DNA from: Ketobacter sp.
GTDB lineage: Bacteria > Pseudomonadota > Gammaproteobacteria > Pseudomonadales > Ketobacteraceae
Direction of reading: 5' to 3'
Assembly (NCBI RefSeq): GCF_003671495.1
Contig: NZ_RCHN01000019.1
Coordinates: 124,001 to 188,000 of the forward strand
Length of the DNA stretch: 64,000 nucleotides
Shown one piece after another: positions 10,721-21,651 of the stretch. Made by a program: the position numbers and the translations under genes. Position 1 is the stretch's first letter. Each line of letters starts with the position of its first letter. Under the pieces are notes generated by a model. It worked only from the letters and a program-made list of their open reading frames with translations, was not told the DNA's origin and did not search any database.

Positions 10721-11245
10721 ATGTTAAAAAATATCTTGTATGCCACAGATCTGGGGCTCTTCGGTCCTTTTATCCTTGAGCACGTTTGCGAGCTTGCCAC
10801 CAAGCATAATGCCCGGGTGACGGTCATTCATGCGGTGGAGCCTGTGAGCGTGTTTGCGGGTGCGCTGTTGGAAACCTATGTTCCCAAAGAGGATAAGGCA
10901 GCGCTGAAGCTGCATGGTTACGAGGCGGTGATGACGACGATCCGGGCTCGGGTCCGGCAGGCGTTTGAAGAGGACTTCATCGATATGAGGGCGTCGCGGG
11001 ACTGTATACAGGATGTGTTGGTGCTGGACGGGGAAGCCGGTGAAGTGATCCTGGAAACCGCGCGCAGCATAGATGCGGACATCATTGTCATGGGGAGCCA
11101 CGGGGGGCATTCAGACCACAATACTGCCATTGGTTCAGTGGCGTCCAAGGTGCTGCAGCTGTCTCACATTCCTATCTATCTGGTACCGACTCTGGCCGCG
11201 GGGGCTCGCAGCATCCCGCAGCCACTCAGAAAAACGCGTATTTAA
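10721..11245 (+). CDS. Universal stress protein (UspA family)
   Basis: A single-domain, 174-residue cytoplasmic stress protein. It opens with the usual ILYATDLG strand. The C-terminal GSHGGHSDHNTAIGS fits the G-x2-G-x9-G-(S/T) nucleotide-binding signature, so it belongs to the ATP-binding type. Its last 20 bp overlap the 3' end of the converging TauE/SafE gene. The particular stress is not shown by the sequence. Confidence 0.92.
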   Translation: MLKNILYATDLGLFGPFILEHVCELATKHNARVTVIHAVEPVSVFAGALLETYVPKEDKAALKLHGYEAVMTTIRARVRQAFEEDFIDMRASRDCIQDVLVLDGEAGEVILETARSIDADIIVMGSHGGHSDHNTAIGSVASKVLQLSHIPIYLVPTLAAGARSIPQPLRKTRI

Positions 11246-12011
11246 CGCCCAGTGCCAACAGCATGCTGGCCAGCATGGGTTGCAGCAACTTCTCGGGCAG
11301 GCGCGTGGCCAGCTTGGTGCCCACGTAAATGGCCGGCAGTGATCCGATCAGCAGGGCGCCCAGCAACATGAAATCCACATTCCCGAGAAAGAAGTGACCT
11401 GTGCCTGCCACCAGGGTTAAGGGAACGGCGTGGGCCAGATCGGTACCTACCACATTAATGGCCGGCAGTCTGGGGTAGAGCATCAGTAAGACCGCAGCAC
11501 CGAAGGCCCCGGCCCCCACCGATGACAAAGTCACCATTACACCGAGCACAATACCCATCATCCAGGTATAGCGTGGTGAGTGCGCCTGGATATGGGCCAG
11601 AAAACCGGTTTTGTTCTGCTCATGGCTCTCGGCCATGATTTTTTTGCGCAGCAGCAGCACGATGGAGGTGACAATGAGCATAACCCCCAGCATGGACGTC
11701 AGGATTCCGGAATAGGAATCCGCGTCGGGAAAATAGTTATGCAGGACATAGATGGTGGCCAAACTGGCAGGCAGGCTGCCGGCAAACAGATAAAATACGA
11801 TGTTCCAACGTATGGTGCCCTGACGTTTATGGACGAAAACACCACCGGCCTTGGTTATGGAGGCATAGAGCAAGTCAGTGCCCACAGCGATATGGGGGGG
11901 GAAGCCGAACAGAAGGAGCAGGGGGGTCATTAATGAGCCGCCACCGACACCGGTAACGCCCACAGCAAAGCCGACGGCTGCCCCAGCCAATATGTATACT
12001 GCAAAATCCAT
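11226..12011 (-). CDS. TauE/SafE family sulfite/sulfonate exporter-like permease
   Basis: A 261-residue inner-membrane protein with about eight hydrophobic segments. It has the family's glycine-rich first repeat (GFAVGVTGVGGGSLMTPLLL) and a second repeat near the middle (VTLSSVGAGAFGAAVLL). Members move sulfite, sulfoacetate or other organic anions. Its position directly divergent from cysB makes a sulfur compound plausible, though this is inference. The ATG ending at 12011 is chosen; an in-frame TTG at 12026 would add five residues. It overlaps the stress-protein gene by 20 bp at the 3' end. Confidence 0.9.
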   Translation of the reverse strand: MDFAVYILAGAAVGFAVGVTGVGGGSLMTPLLLLFGFPPHIAVGTDLLYASITKAGGVFVHKRQGTIRWNIVFYLFAGSLPASLATIYVLHNYFPDADSYSGILTSMLGVMLIVTSIVLLLRKKIMAESHEQNKTGFLAHIQAHSPRYTWMMGIVLGVMVTLSSVGAGAFGAAVLLMLYPRLPAINVVGTDLAHAVPLTLVAGTGHFFLGNVDFMLLGALLIGSLPAIYVGTKLATRLPEKLLQPMLASMLLALGVKYAFF

Positions 12012-12164
12012 AGACGCCGCCGGCAATCTCTTCTAAGTTAAAATAGAAATAACAGAAAAAAATTTAACAATCTGAAGTTTTGTGGTTGGTAAATTTATAG
12101 ATTCTGGCCTATTCTGCAAAGGAATATATTTTCATATTGTTATAACCCCGAGAGCCAACTATAA

Positions 12165-13157
<993 letters not shown>

Positions 13158-13171
13158 TCCAGTTTCCTCAG

Positions 13172-13215
13172 CAAAAAAAGCCCCCGGTTACTTAGGTAGC
13201 CGGGGGCTTTTTTTG
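13172..13215. terminator. Bidirectional intrinsic terminator after cysB
   Basis: A strong GC stem, AGCCCCCGG...CCGGGGGCT (arms about 13179-13187 and 13199-13208), is flanked by seven A residues on the left and a T-run on the right. It serves cysB on the plus strand and the converging cysH operon on the minus strand. Confidence 0.93.
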
Positions 13216-13257
13216 TGTTGCGTCTGTTGCGGTATTACGTTGACTGTCAGGCAAGCC

Positions 13258-13593
13258 TCAGAGGAAATCCAGGTCCGGGTTGTTGTGCAGAATTTCCTTC
13301 AACTCGTCCTTCTCTTCGGTTTCCTGCTCCAGAACTTCCTTTACGAATTTGAAGTAGACCGTATAGACACTCTGGCGCCCATCATCATAATCCACGACGA
13401 AGAAGGGCGCCCGATCCACATTCAGTTCAGCTGCCATCAGCATGCCGGCACTGGTGGGGTCGCGCTCGTCGGCCACCAGGATCTCGTCAATGCGCGACAT
13501 TTGGCCAGAATCCTCCAGCCGCGCGATGACATCACCGCACTTTTTACAGGGTGACCCGTCAGCCAGAATTTTCTTAACCAAAGTGATTTTCAT
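13258..13593 (-). CDS. Thioredoxin/glutaredoxin-fold protein downstream of cysH
   Basis: A 111-residue protein with an N-terminal strand (MKITLVKKIL), a redox-type CxxC in SPCKKCGDV at about residues 14-22, and RAPFFVVD at about residues 61-68, where the proline fits the cis-proline of thioredoxin folds. It begins 12 bp after the cysH stop with a GAGAAG ribosome-binding site. APS/PAPS reductases depend on thioredoxin or glutaredoxin, so a role as a dedicated reductant or accessory of CysH is reasonable but unproven. The C-terminus is acidic (EQETEEKDELKE). Confidence 0.8.
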   Translation of the reverse strand: MKITLVKKILADGSPCKKCGDVIARLEDSGQMSRIDEILVADERDPTSAGMLMAAELNVDRAPFFVVDYDDGRQSVYTVYFKFVKEVLEQETEEKDELKEILHNNPDLDFL

Positions 13594-13605
13594 TGCAACT
13601 TCTCG

Positions 13606-14337
13606 CTATTTTTTATCAACGTTAATGGCGTGCAGGCCGCATTCTTTGGCTGTGGCTTCCTCCCACCACCAACGACCTTCGCGTTCATGCTGGTTGGGAA
13701 GCACCGGACGTGTACAAGGCTCGCAACCGATACTGATGAACCCTTTCTCGTGCAGCTCGTTATAGGGCACCTCGTTACTGCGGATGTAGGCCCAAACCTG
13801 CTGGGAACTCCAGTTTGCCAGAGGATTGAATTTTATCAACTGGTTGGATTCGGTGGAGAAGGCGCCGTCGATCTGCACTACCGGAATGTCCACACGGGTT
13901 CCGGGGCTTTGATCCTTGCGCTGCCCGGTAACCCAGGCGCTCAGGGTGGACAATTTGCGACGCAGCGGGCCCACTTTGCGGACGGCGCAGCACTCTTTAT
14001 GGTCGTCCTGGTAGAAGCTGAACATACCTTTCTCGTTCACCATAGCTTCTACCTGCGCCACTTCCGGGAAGGTGGCTTCGATTTTAATACCATAATGGGT
14101 GCGGACTTTTTCCAGGAAGCGGTAGGTTTCCGGGTGCAGGCGGCCGGTATCCAGGGTGAACACCCGGAACGATTTACCCAGTTTGGCGGCCATATCCACC
14201 AGCACAACATCCTCAGCGCCACTGAACGAGATCGCCAGGTTGTCGTATTTATCCAGTGCGGCCGCCAGAATGTCCTGGGGTGATTTGGATTCCAGTTCGC
14301 TGTTCCACGCCTGCGCGTCTGCTTGGGTTAAACTCAT
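13606..14337 (-). CDS. cysH: Assimilatory adenylylsulfate (APS) reductase, CysH family, 4Fe-4S type
   Basis: Reduces activated sulfate to sulfite using thioredoxin. It has 243 residues from the ATG ending at 14337, which has a well-placed GAGAGG; an upstream GTG at 14355 would add six residues. The fold starts with an ATP-pyrophosphatase-like [14 protein letters not shown]. The cysteine pair ECCAVRK and the later CxxC in GCEPCTRP form the CC...CxxC signature of the iron-sulfur enzymes that prefer APS over PAPS. The enterobacterial PAPS reductases lack it. It is the first gene of a pair with the thioredoxin-fold protein. Confidence 0.95.
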   Translation of the reverse strand: MSLTQADAQAWNSELESKSPQDILAAALDKYDNLAISFSGAEDVVLVDMAAKLGKSFRVFTLDTGRLHPETYRFLEKVRTHYGIKIEATFPEVAQVEAMVNEKGMFSFYQDDHKECCAVRKVGPLRRKLSTLSAWVTGQRKDQSPGTRVDIPVVQIDGAFSTESNQLIKFNPLANWSSQQVWAYIRSNEVPYNELHEKGFISIGCEPCTRPVLPNQHEREGRWWWEEATAKECGLHAINVDKK

Positions 14338-14583
14338 GCTCGCCTCTCTACTCACTGCAAATGTGCTTCAAACCTCTCAGAGGGCGCGTATTCTAGCAGA
14401 CATGACCAGGGGACCGAAATACAAGAATCGACGCCAAATATAACCGCAAGGAATAACTGCTTGATTTGAAATCACACTTAGGCATCAGGACAGCCATCAG
14501 GGCTGTGGATTGCAACTGGTTGAGAATACCGATAGAGTTGCGCAGCAAAAGGCTTTCGAATCACTTTATAAGCGGAGAATGTT

Positions 14584-15201
14584 GTGGAAATTGCATGTCT
14601 TGACCTGGAAGGCGTTCTGGTTCCCGAAATCTGGATCAATTTTGCTGAAAAAACCGGCATCGAAGAACTGAAGGCCACCACCCGTGACATTCCCGATTAC
14701 GATGTGTTGATGAAACAACGTTTGTCGATTCTCAATCAGCATAAGTTGGGCCTCAATGAAATCCAGGAAGTGATCGATTCCCTGGGGCCGATGGACGGCG
14801 CATTGGAATTTGTGGATTGGTTGCGCGAGCGTTTTCAGGTGGTGATTCTGTCGGACACCTTCTACGAGTTTGCCCAGCCGCTGATGCGCCAGTTACGTTG
14901 GCCCACCTTGTTTTGCCACCGTCTGGAAGTGGCCGATGATGGCCGGATAGTGGACTATAAGCTACGCCAGAAGGACCCGAAGCGCTCTTCGGTGAAAGCG
15001 TTTCATTCCCTGAACTATCGCTGTATTGCGGCCGGTGATTCCTATAACGACACCACCATGCTGAGCGAAGCGGAGGCCGGCATTCTTTTCAAGGCTCCCC
15101 AGAATGTGATTGAGGAGTTTCCGCAGTTCCCTGCAGTGAATACCTATGAAGAGCTCAAGCAGGAATTCCTGAAAGCATCCATCCGGGATCTGACACTCTA
15201 A
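14584..15201 (+). CDS. thrH: ThrH: phosphoserine phosphatase / homoserine phosphotransferase
   Basis: A 205-residue HAD-superfamily enzyme described in Pseudomonas as removing phosphate from phosphoserine and transferring it to homoserine. The nucleophile motif is CLDLEGVLVPE (first Asp at residue 6), motif II is VILSDTFYEF, and motif IV is GDSYNDTTML. The start is GTG at 14584 behind GCGGAG. It lies between cysH and pabB, an order I recall from Pseudomonas genomes. Confidence 0.94.
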   Translation: MEIACLDLEGVLVPEIWINFAEKTGIEELKATTRDIPDYDVLMKQRLSILNQHKLGLNEIQEVIDSLGPMDGALEFVDWLRERFQVVILSDTFYEFAQPLMRQLRWPTLFCHRLEVADDGRIVDYKLRQKDPKRSSVKAFHSLNYRCIAAGDSYNDTTMLSEAEAGILFKAPQNVIEEFPQFPAVNTYEELKQEFLKASIRDLTL

Positions 15202-15237
15202 ACAGAAAAACCCAAGTAAACCTATTAAATCAATAGG

Positions 15238-16539
15238 TTATTGCAAGGTTTTGAGAAGCTTTCCAATTTTGTCATTGATTTCCTGATACTCCGCTTCACA
15301 GGTGGAATCGGCAACGATTCCACCTCCACCCCAGCAACGCAGGTTGCCATCCTGTGCCACCAAGCTGCGGATCAGAATACTCGAGTCCAGTCGTCCGCAC
15401 ACATCCAGGTACAGCAGGCTACCGCAGTAAAAATCCCGGCTATGGGGTTCCAGTTCTTCAATAATTTCCATTGAGCGGCGCTTGGGGGCGCCGGTCACAG
15501 AGCCGCCGGGGAATGCGCCGGACAACAAATCCAGAGGATCCACACCGCTCATGAGAACGCCGGTTACGGTGGACACTAAATGATGCACCGAGCTGAAGGT
15601 TTCGACAGCAAACAGCTGATCCACTTTGACGGAGCCTGGCACGCAACTCCGTCCCAGGTCGTTGCGCAGCAGGTCAACGATCATGAGGTTTTCTGCACGA
15701 TCTTTGCTGCTGCTGGCAAGGTCGGCGCGGTGATCCCTATCCACCTGTGGATCGTCACTGCGGGGGCGAGTACCTTTAATGGGTTTGGTCTCCACTTGGC
15801 TGCCACTCGATTGAATAAATCGCTCGGGGGAGAGACTGAGCAATGCCCAATCCGGTGTCTCCAGGTAGCCCCCCATAGGGGCTGAATGTTCGGAGCGCAG
15901 CAAGCGGTAGGCCTGCCATGGGGAACCGGAATAGGGGGCGCTGAATTCCCGGGAAAGGTTGATCTGATAGCTATCGCCTTGACGGATGTAGTGCTGAACC
16001 TGGCGGAATCGCCGCTCGTAGTCTGGCAGGGACAGGTTACCGCTGAATGGGCCCTCCAGATTAAACGCCTCAACGGATTCGGGGCTGCATCTCAATGCTG
16101 ATCGCAGCCTGAGGGCCTCCTGCTCAAATCCAGCCAGGTACACCAGCCGCGTTGCTTGACTTGAGTGATCATTCAGTATGATGGCGGGGTAGAAGCCCAT
16201 CCAGAGATAGGGTAGCTGGCCAGGCTTCAGCCTGACCGACTCGGTGACTTCGCCAAGACGGTAGCTCCACACCCCGAACCAACCCGGGGCGATGGGTATA
16301 TCCACACCCGCACATTGGTGCGCCTGCAGTTGCGCTCGAACGGTGCTGAGAGCCGCCGCAAAACCGCTACTCTCCTGCAGTTCCACTGTATTGATGGGGG
16401 CTGCCGTGATGACATCCAGTTGATCCGTATAACCGGTGCCGCTGTCCAGCAACAGCCCGTGACCCAGATGACGCACGCGGGAGTATATTTCCAGGCTGCT
16501 GGGTTGGTACGGCAGTGATTGTGATATCAGATTCATCAT
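15238..16539 (-). CDS. pabB: Aminodeoxychorismate synthase component I
   Basis: Adds ammonia to chorismate to form 4-amino-4-deoxychorismate for p-aminobenzoate and folate. It has 433 residues. The chorismate-binding domain covers about residues 175-430 and holds the family blocks GSVTGAPKRRSMEIIEELEP and DLRNDLGRSCVPG-like VDLLRNDLGRSC. The IKGTRPRS segment (PIKGT) is of the PabB type rather than the TrpE type. It starts 49 bp after the ppsR stop and may share its transcript. It converges with thrH; an AT-rich inverted repeat (AACCTATT/AATAGGTT, 15219-15239) lies at the junction. Confidence 0.94.
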   Translation of the reverse strand: MMNLISQSLPYQPSSLEIYSRVRHLGHGLLLDSGTGYTDQLDVITAAPINTVELQESSGFAAALSTVRAQLQAHQCAGVDIPIAPGWFGVWSYRLGEVTESVRLKPGQLPYLWMGFYPAIILNDHSSQATRLVYLAGFEQEALRLRSALRCSPESVEAFNLEGPFSGNLSLPDYERRFRQVQHYIRQGDSYQINLSREFSAPYSGSPWQAYRLLRSEHSAPMGGYLETPDWALLSLSPERFIQSSGSQVETKPIKGTRPRSDDPQVDRDHRADLASSSKDRAENLMIVDLLRNDLGRSCVPGSVKVDQLFAVETFSSVHHLVSTVTGVLMSGVDPLDLLSGAFPGGSVTGAPKRRSMEIIEELEPHSRDFYCGSLLYLDVCGRLDSSILIRSLVAQDGNLRCWGGGGIVADSTCEAEYQEINDKIGKLLKTLQ

Positions 16540-16588
16540 CCGGACTGGATAGATTTGACTTTAATTATGATTGATAACTATCTGGTTT

Positions 16589-17407
16589 TTAAGCAAGTCT
16601 TCGCTTGATTCCAGCCGCTTCAATAACCTTGGTTGAGATCTCCTCAATGGAGGCATGGGTGCTGTTGACGAAGGGAATCCCGAAGCGATTGAAGATGGCT
16701 TCGGCGCCACGCACTTCACTCTCACACTGGTTGATGGAGGCATAGCGACTGTTGGGTTTGCGCTCAGTGCGGATCGCGGCGAGACGCTCAGGTTCAATGC
16801 TCAAGCCAAACAACTTGCTGCGATGGTCCCGCAGGGCTCGGGGTAAATTCAGGTCATCCAGGTCATCCTCAGTGAGCGGATAATTGGCGGCCTTGATGCC
16901 AAACTGCAGGGCAAGGTAGAGACAGGTGGGGGTCTTGCCACTGCGGGATACGCCGATCAGGATGACGTCGGCCAGATCATAATGGCGGGTGCGGGCACCG
17001 TCATCATTATCCAGGGCATAGTGAACGGAATCGATCCGTACCTGGTAACTTTTATCGTCCACGATGGAGTGGGACTTGCCGACAGAATAGGAGGACTCAG
17101 CCCCCAGCGCGCCTTCCAGGGGTTTCAGGAAGCTGGAAAAAATGTCCAGCATGAAGGCTTTGCTCTGACCCAGTTGAGAGCGGATTTCGTCGTTGATGAC
17201 GGTACTGAACACCAGGGGTGGTAACTCGTCTTCCATTGCCGCCTTGTTGATCCTGGAGACGGCCTGGCGCAGCTTGGCCTCATCCGTCACGTAGGGAATG
17301 GTGACCTGATCGAAATCCACGGTATCAAATTGGGCCAAAAGTGAGTGTCCCAAGGTCTCGGCGGTGATGCCTGTACCATCGGATATGAAAAAAACCGTAC
17401 GCTTCAT
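16589..17407 (-). CDS. ppsR: PEP synthase regulatory kinase/phosphorylase PpsR (DUF299 family)
   Basis: A bifunctional ADP-dependent serine/threonine kinase and Pi-dependent pyrophosphorylase that inactivates and reactivates PEP synthase. It has 272 residues from the ATG ending at 17407, giving the canonical start [20 protein letters not shown]. Reading from an upstream in-frame start at 17461 would add 18 atypical residues. The P-loop-like [19 protein letters not shown] lies in the middle. It is divergent from its target gene ppsA, the usual arrangement. Confidence 0.96.
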   Translation of the reverse strand: MKRTVFFISDGTGITAETLGHSLLAQFDTVDFDQVTIPYVTDEAKLRQAVSRINKAAMEDELPPLVFSTVINDEIRSQLGQSKAFMLDIFSSFLKPLEGALGAESSYSVGKSHSIVDDKSYQVRIDSVHYALDNDDGARTRHYDLADVILIGVSRSGKTPTCLYLALQFGIKAANYPLTEDDLDDLNLPRALRDHRSKLFGLSIEPERLAAIRTERKPNSRYASINQCESEVRGAEAIFNRFGIPFVNSTHASIEEISTKVIEAAGIKRRLA

Positions 17408-17689
17408 GAGTGCTTCCCAGTCGGGGTAAAACTGTCGCAATAATTTAACTTGAATGCCCATTTAGAACGAGTAATTTATTGACTTTTTTAGTAGAATCTT
17501 GCGTCTTAAAAAGAAATGCCGCGTGGCTGCTAATGGATGAAAGCACCCCTTGCATCGCATTATTCCTGCTCATATTCGGCAGCGAACCGTCAGCCATGGC
17601 ACAGGAAACGGGTACTATCCTGTACACGTTTTTGGCCGGGCACCACAAGTGCCTAGATTCCACATTTTTACAAGGTAGGGAGAACGACC

Positions 17690-20056
17690 TTGAGCAATTA
17701 TGTAATTTGGTTCCAGGATCTGACTAAACATGACGTTGAGACTGTGGGTGGCAAGAACGCCTCGCTCGGCGAAATGATCAGTAACCTTTCCGGTGCAGAA
17801 GTTTCCGTACCCGGTGGCTTTGCCACCACCGCCCAGGCTTATCGTGAATTCCTCGAACAAAGTGGTTTGGATAAGAAAATCCACGATCAGTTGGACAAGC
17901 TCGATATCAATGACGTGAACCAGCTGGCTGAGGTGGGGAAAGAAATCCGGGAATCCATCATCAAGACGCCGCTGCAGCCAGCGCTTGATAAAGCCATCCG
18001 GGATGCTTATGCAAAATTGCAGGATGGCAATGAGAACATGTCCGTTGCTGTGCGCTCCTCAGCGACTGCGGAAGACCTGCCGGATGCCTCCTTCGCCGGT
18101 CAGCAGGAAACTTTCCTGAATATCCATGGCGTAGAAAACGTTCTCCACGCCGTCAAAGAAGTGTTTGCCTCCCTGTTCAATGATCGCGCCATCTCCTACC
18201 GCGTGCATCAGGGTTTCGAGCATCGTCACGTGGCATTGTCCGCAGGAATCCAGCGCATGGTGCGCAGTGAAACCGGCTCCAGTGGGGTGATGTTCTCTCT
18301 GGATACAGAATCCGGCTTCCGCGATGTCGTGTTCATCACGGCGGCCTATGGCCTGGGTGAAACCGTGGTTCAAGGTCAGGTGAATCCCGACGAGTTTTAT
18401 GTGCACAAGCCCACCCTGGAAGCAGGGCGTCCGGCCATTCTGCGCCGTAACCTGGGCAGCAAAGCGGTCAAGATGGTGTATGGCAGTGCAGCCACTGCCG
18501 GTAAGTCCGTTGAAACCATCGACGTGGATAAAGAAGACCGTCAACGTTTCTCAATCACGGACGAAGAAGTTCAGGCCCTGGCCAAGCAGTGTATGATCAT
18601 CGAGAAGCACTATAACCACCCCGTTGATGTGGAGTGGGCCCGGGATGGGGATGACGGCAAGCTCTATATCGTGCAGGCCCGTCCGGAAACCGTAAAAAGC
18701 CGTCAGACCAATGTGATGGAGCGGTACCTGCTCAAGGAGAAGGGCAAGGTGTTGGTGGAAGGCCGTTCCATTGGCCACCGTATCGGCAGCGGTGCCGTCA
18801 AGCTGGTCACCAGTTTACGTGAGATGGATAAAGTGCAGGCCGGCGATGTGCTGGTCACCGACATGACCGACCCGGACTGGGAGCCCATCATGAAGCGGGC
18901 TTCTGCGATTGTTACCAATCGGGGTGGACGTACCTGCCACGCGGCCATCATCGCCCGTGAACTGGGAATCCCGGCAGTCGTGGGCTGTGGTGATGCCACC
19001 GACATTCTGAAGGAAGGCCAGGAAGTCACCGTGTCCTGCGCAGAAGGGGATACCGGGCTGGTCTATGATGGCAAACTGGTATTTGACGTACAGAAGAATT
19101 CCATTGAGTCCATGCCGGATCTGCCGTTCAAGATCATGATGAACGTCGGCAACCCGGATCGTGCTTTTGATTTCCAGGCCCTGCCCAATGAGGGGATCGG
19201 TCTGGCCCGCCTGGAATTCATCATCAACCGCATGATCGGGGTACATCCAAAGGCGCTGTTGAATTTTGAAACCCTGCCCAAGGATGTGAAGCAGGCGGTA
19301 CAACGCCGAATCTCCGGCTATCCCGGTCCTGTTGAGTTCTATATTGAGAAGCTGGTGGAAGGTGTCTCTACCTTGGCTGCTTCCTTCTATCCCAAGAAGG
19401 TGATCGTGCGATTGTCGGATTTCAAATCCAATGAATACGCCAATCTGATCGGGGGTAAACTCTACGAGCCGGAAGAAGAGAACCCGATGCTGGGCTTCCG
19501 CGGTGCATCCCGTTACATCTCTGAGAGCTTCCGTGACTGCTTCGAGCTGGAATGCCGGGCGATGAAAAAGGTGCGTGAAGAGATGGGCCTGGATAACGTG
19601 GAACTGATGGTGCCTTTCGTGCGTACCGTTGGCGAAGCGGAGCAGGTCATCAAGCTGTTGGAAGCCAACGGTTTGAAACGTGGTGAAAACGGTCTGCGGG
19701 TGATCATGATGTGCGAATTGCCCACCAATGCCTTGTTGGCCGACGAGTTCCTCGAGCACTTTGATGGCTTCTCCATTGGCTCCAATGATCTCACTCAGTT
19801 AACCCTGGGTCTGGATCGTGATTCCGGGATTGTTTCCCACCTGTTCGATGAGCGCGATCCGGCGGTGAAAGCCCTGCTGAAGAAGGCCATCGAAGCCTGC
19901 ATCAAAGCGGACAAGTACGTGGGCATTTGCGGGCAGGGCCCCTCAGATCATCCGGATTTGGCGCGCTGGTTGATGGACGTTGGCATTCACAGTGTGTCCC
20001 TGAATCCGGATTCGGTTCTGGATACCTGGTTCTATCTGGCTGAAAACCACACTTGA
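17690..20056 (+). CDS. ppsA: Phosphoenolpyruvate synthase
   Basis: Makes phosphoenolpyruvate from pyruvate and ATP for gluconeogenesis. It has 788 residues. The N-terminal ATP-grasp domain covers about residues 15-340 ([12 protein letters not shown]). The phosphohistidine domain holds the catalytic His in [14 protein letters not shown]. The C-terminal PEP-binding TIM barrel has [17 protein letters not shown]. The start codon is TTG at 17690 behind GGTAGGGAG; no ATG lies closer to the conserved start ([11 protein letters not shown]). Growth on acids or lipids, as the right half of the window suggests, would need this enzyme. Confidence 0.97.
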   Translation: MSNYVIWFQDLTKHDVETVGGKNASLGEMISNLSGAEVSVPGGFATTAQAYREFLEQSGLDKKIHDQLDKLDINDVNQLAEVGKEIRESIIKTPLQPALDKAIRDAYAKLQDGNENMSVAVRSSATAEDLPDASFAGQQETFLNIHGVENVLHAVKEVFASLFNDRAISYRVHQGFEHRHVALSAGIQRMVRSETGSSGVMFSLDTESGFRDVVFITAAYGLGETVVQGQVNPDEFYVHKPTLEAGRPAILRRNLGSKAVKMVYGSAATAGKSVETIDVDKEDRQRFSITDEEVQALAKQCMIIEKHYNHPVDVEWARDGDDGKLYIVQARPETVKSRQTNVMERYLLKEKGKVLVEGRSIGHRIGSGAVKLVTSLREMDKVQAGDVLVTDMTDPDWEPIMKRASAIVTNRGGRTCHAAIIARELGIPAVVGCGDATDILKEGQEVTVSCAEGDTGLVYDGKLVFDVQKNSIESMPDLPFKIMMNVGNPDRAFDFQALPNEGIGLARLEFIINRMIGVHPKALLNFETLPKDVKQAVQRRISGYPGPVEFYIEKLVEGVSTLAASFYPKKVIVRLSDFKSNEYANLIGGKLYEPEEENPMLGFRGASRYISESFRDCFELECRAMKKVREEMGLDNVELMVPFVRTVGEAEQVIKLLEANGLKRGENGLRVIMMCELPTNALLADEFLEHFDGFSIGSNDLTQLTLGLDRDSGIVSHLFDERDPAVKALLKKAIEACIKADKYVGICGQGPSDHPDLARWLMDVGIHSVSLNPDSVLDTWFYLAENHT

Positions 20057-20127
20057 TGCTCTGAGGTGTTCCGCGCCGTGAGAGCGATGTAACGAATGTT
20101 GGACACGTAGAAGTACCACTTGTGGGA

Positions 20128-20153
20128 AGGGGAGCCATTGCTCCCCTTTTTTG
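20128..20153 (+). terminator. Intrinsic terminator after ppsA
   Basis: Hairpin AAGGGGAG...CTCCCCTT with the short loop CCATTG, followed by a run of six T residues, 72 bp after the ppsA stop and before the converging hisI stop. Confidence 0.9.
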
Positions 20154-20185
20154 TCCCTGCTGACCAGGCGTTGATGTTGGCCTGC

Positions 20186-20620
20186 TTATTTCTTATACAA
20201 GTCTTCGGGGGAAATAAGCACCTCTCCCTGGATCTGCACCTGATCCTCTGCCACTTCGTAAAAGAAGCAATGGCGTCTACCGGTATGACAGGCGGGACCG
20301 GTCTGGTCCACCTGCAGCAGCACAGTGTCGCCATCGCAGTCCAATGCCAAGCTAATCAGTTTCTGAACCTGCCCGCTGCTTTCCCCCTTACGCCACAAGC
20401 CCTTGCGGGAACGGGACCAATAGCATACCTGCCCTGTGGCGAGCGTTTCCTTGAGAGCATCCAGATTCATCCACGCCATCATGAGCACTTCCCGGGTGTC
20501 GTGCTGCTGTGCAATGGCCGGCACCAAACCCTGTTCGTTGAACTTGATGGAGCCCAGCATCTCTTCCAAGGGCACAGTAAAACCCTGGGGTTTGCGTTCA
20601 TTCGCCTTAAATTGATTCAT
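20186..20620 (-). CDS. hisI: Phosphoribosyl-AMP cyclohydrolase
   Basis: Opens the adenine ring of phosphoribosyl-AMP in histidine synthesis. At 144 residues it is the stand-alone form, without the HisE half. The core shows EVLMMAWMNLDALKETL, YWSRSRKGLWRKGESSG, and the zinc cysteines in LDCDGDTVLL and PACHTGRRHCFF. No other his gene is beside it. It diverges from the cyclase-FHA gene across about 70 bp. Confidence 0.97.
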   Translation of the reverse strand: MNQFKANERKPQGFTVPLEEMLGSIKFNEQGLVPAIAQQHDTREVLMMAWMNLDALKETLATGQVCYWSRSRKGLWRKGESSGQVQKLISLALDCDGDTVLLQVDQTGPACHTGRRHCFFYEVAEDQVQIQGEVLISPEDLYKK

Positions 20621-20692
20621 GATTTTTTACAGTTTCAAATAGTTTTGTATACTAACCATAATAACGCACACTCAACCTCACGGGCCAATATC

Positions 20693-21646
20693 TTGTCGGA
20701 ACAGGTGCCGGGTCAAGGGCGGATCGACTACCCTGATCATATCGTAATTATGTTTGCAGACGTATCCGGAAGTACTCAGCTGTACGAGCGCTTGGGTGAT
20801 ACGGATGCTCATGAGTGTATCTCCCAATCTTTGCAGCGTATTGTGCAGCACGCCCAACGACACCAGGGGCATCTGGTGGAAACCATCGGCGACGAGGCCA
20901 TGCTGATGTTTGCCAGGGTCGAAGATGCGACGTTAGCTGCAGTGGATATGCAGAAACACTTCTTTTCCAGCCCCGTACACAACGGGCATTTCATGAAAAT
21001 CCGCATTGGTTATCATTTTGGCCCCATTGAGTACGACGAGGGGCACCCCTTTGGTGATACCGTCAACGTTGCTGCACGGGTTGCATCCCTGTGTGAAGCC
21101 GGTCGGATCATTGCCACCGATGCCACGGTCACAGATCTGGATGCCACCGAGTTCCAGTTGCGTCCTTATCAAACCGCCCGGGTGAAGGGTAAATCCCGCC
21201 CCATTCGCGTACGTGAAGTGATCTGGGACAGGGAGGATGCCACTTCACTGGTCAATGCCACCCAGATGACCCAGCTGACCCAGATCGACAGTGCTCCACT
21301 GCAGGTACAGCTTTACTACCTTGGCAAAGTCTATGATCTGATGGCGGGCCAGGCGGCGTTTGTCATCGGCCGGGGCAGTCAATGTGACCTGATTATTGAC
21401 AGCAACCTGGCATCCCGGGCCCATGCAAAAATCGAGTTCCGTTGGGGGGAGGTGGTGCTGATCGATCACAGCACCAATGGAACCTTTGTGGAAGCTCAGA
21501 AAGGTAAACGGGAAAGCGATGGGGTTTCCCTTCGCTTACACCGCCGGGAAACCACTTTGCAGGGGGTTGGAAAAATAGGCATCGGCACTTCTATCGACAA
21601 GGCATCCGAAGTGAATTTACTGGGCTTCAAGGTGGGTTCGCAGTAG
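20693..21646 (+). CDS. Class III nucleotidyl cyclase-FHA domain fusion
   Basis: A soluble signalling protein of about 317 residues. Residues about 18-190 form a class III adenylate/guanylate cyclase: metal aspartates in MFADVSGSTQLYERLGD and TIGDEAMLMF, then FGDTVNVAARVASL. Residues about 230-315 form an FHA phosphothreonine-binding domain (FVIGRGSQCDLII, SRAHAKIEF, DHSTNGTFVE). The start is uncertain: TTG at 20693 or GTG at 20705 both give a cyclase of normal length. The reading frame stays open to 20120, but that part lies antisense to hisI. It probably makes cAMP in response to a Ser/Thr kinase partner, which is not in the window. Confidence 0.88.
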   Translation: MSEQVPGQGRIDYPDHIVIMFADVSGSTQLYERLGDTDAHECISQSLQRIVQHAQRHQGHLVETIGDEAMLMFARVEDATLAAVDMQKHFFSSPVHNGHFMKIRIGYHFGPIEYDEGHPFGDTVNVAARVASLCEAGRIIATDATVTDLDATEFQLRPYQTARVKGKSRPIRVREVIWDREDATSLVNATQMTQLTQIDSAPLQVQLYYLGKVYDLMAGQAAFVIGRGSQCDLIIDSNLASRAHAKIEFRWGEVVLIDHSTNGTFVEAQKGKRESDGVSLRLHRRETTLQGVGKIGIGTSIDKASEVNLLGFKVGSQ

Positions 21647-21651
21647 CAGGC

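Noticed and set aside
15219-15239. AT-rich hairpin between thrH and pabB as a terminator
   Set aside because: Arms AACCTATT/AATAGGTT pair, but the stem is weak and there is no T-run on either side. Kept only as a remark under pabB.
18815-19759. Minus-strand open frame opposite ppsA
   Set aside because: Covered by the intact ppsA gene, no ribosome-binding site and composition of an antisense shadow.
20120-20692. Upstream extension of the cyclase-FHA frame
   Set aside because: It runs antisense through hisI and its translation has no resemblance to cyclase N-termini. A start at 20693 or 20705 is sufficient.
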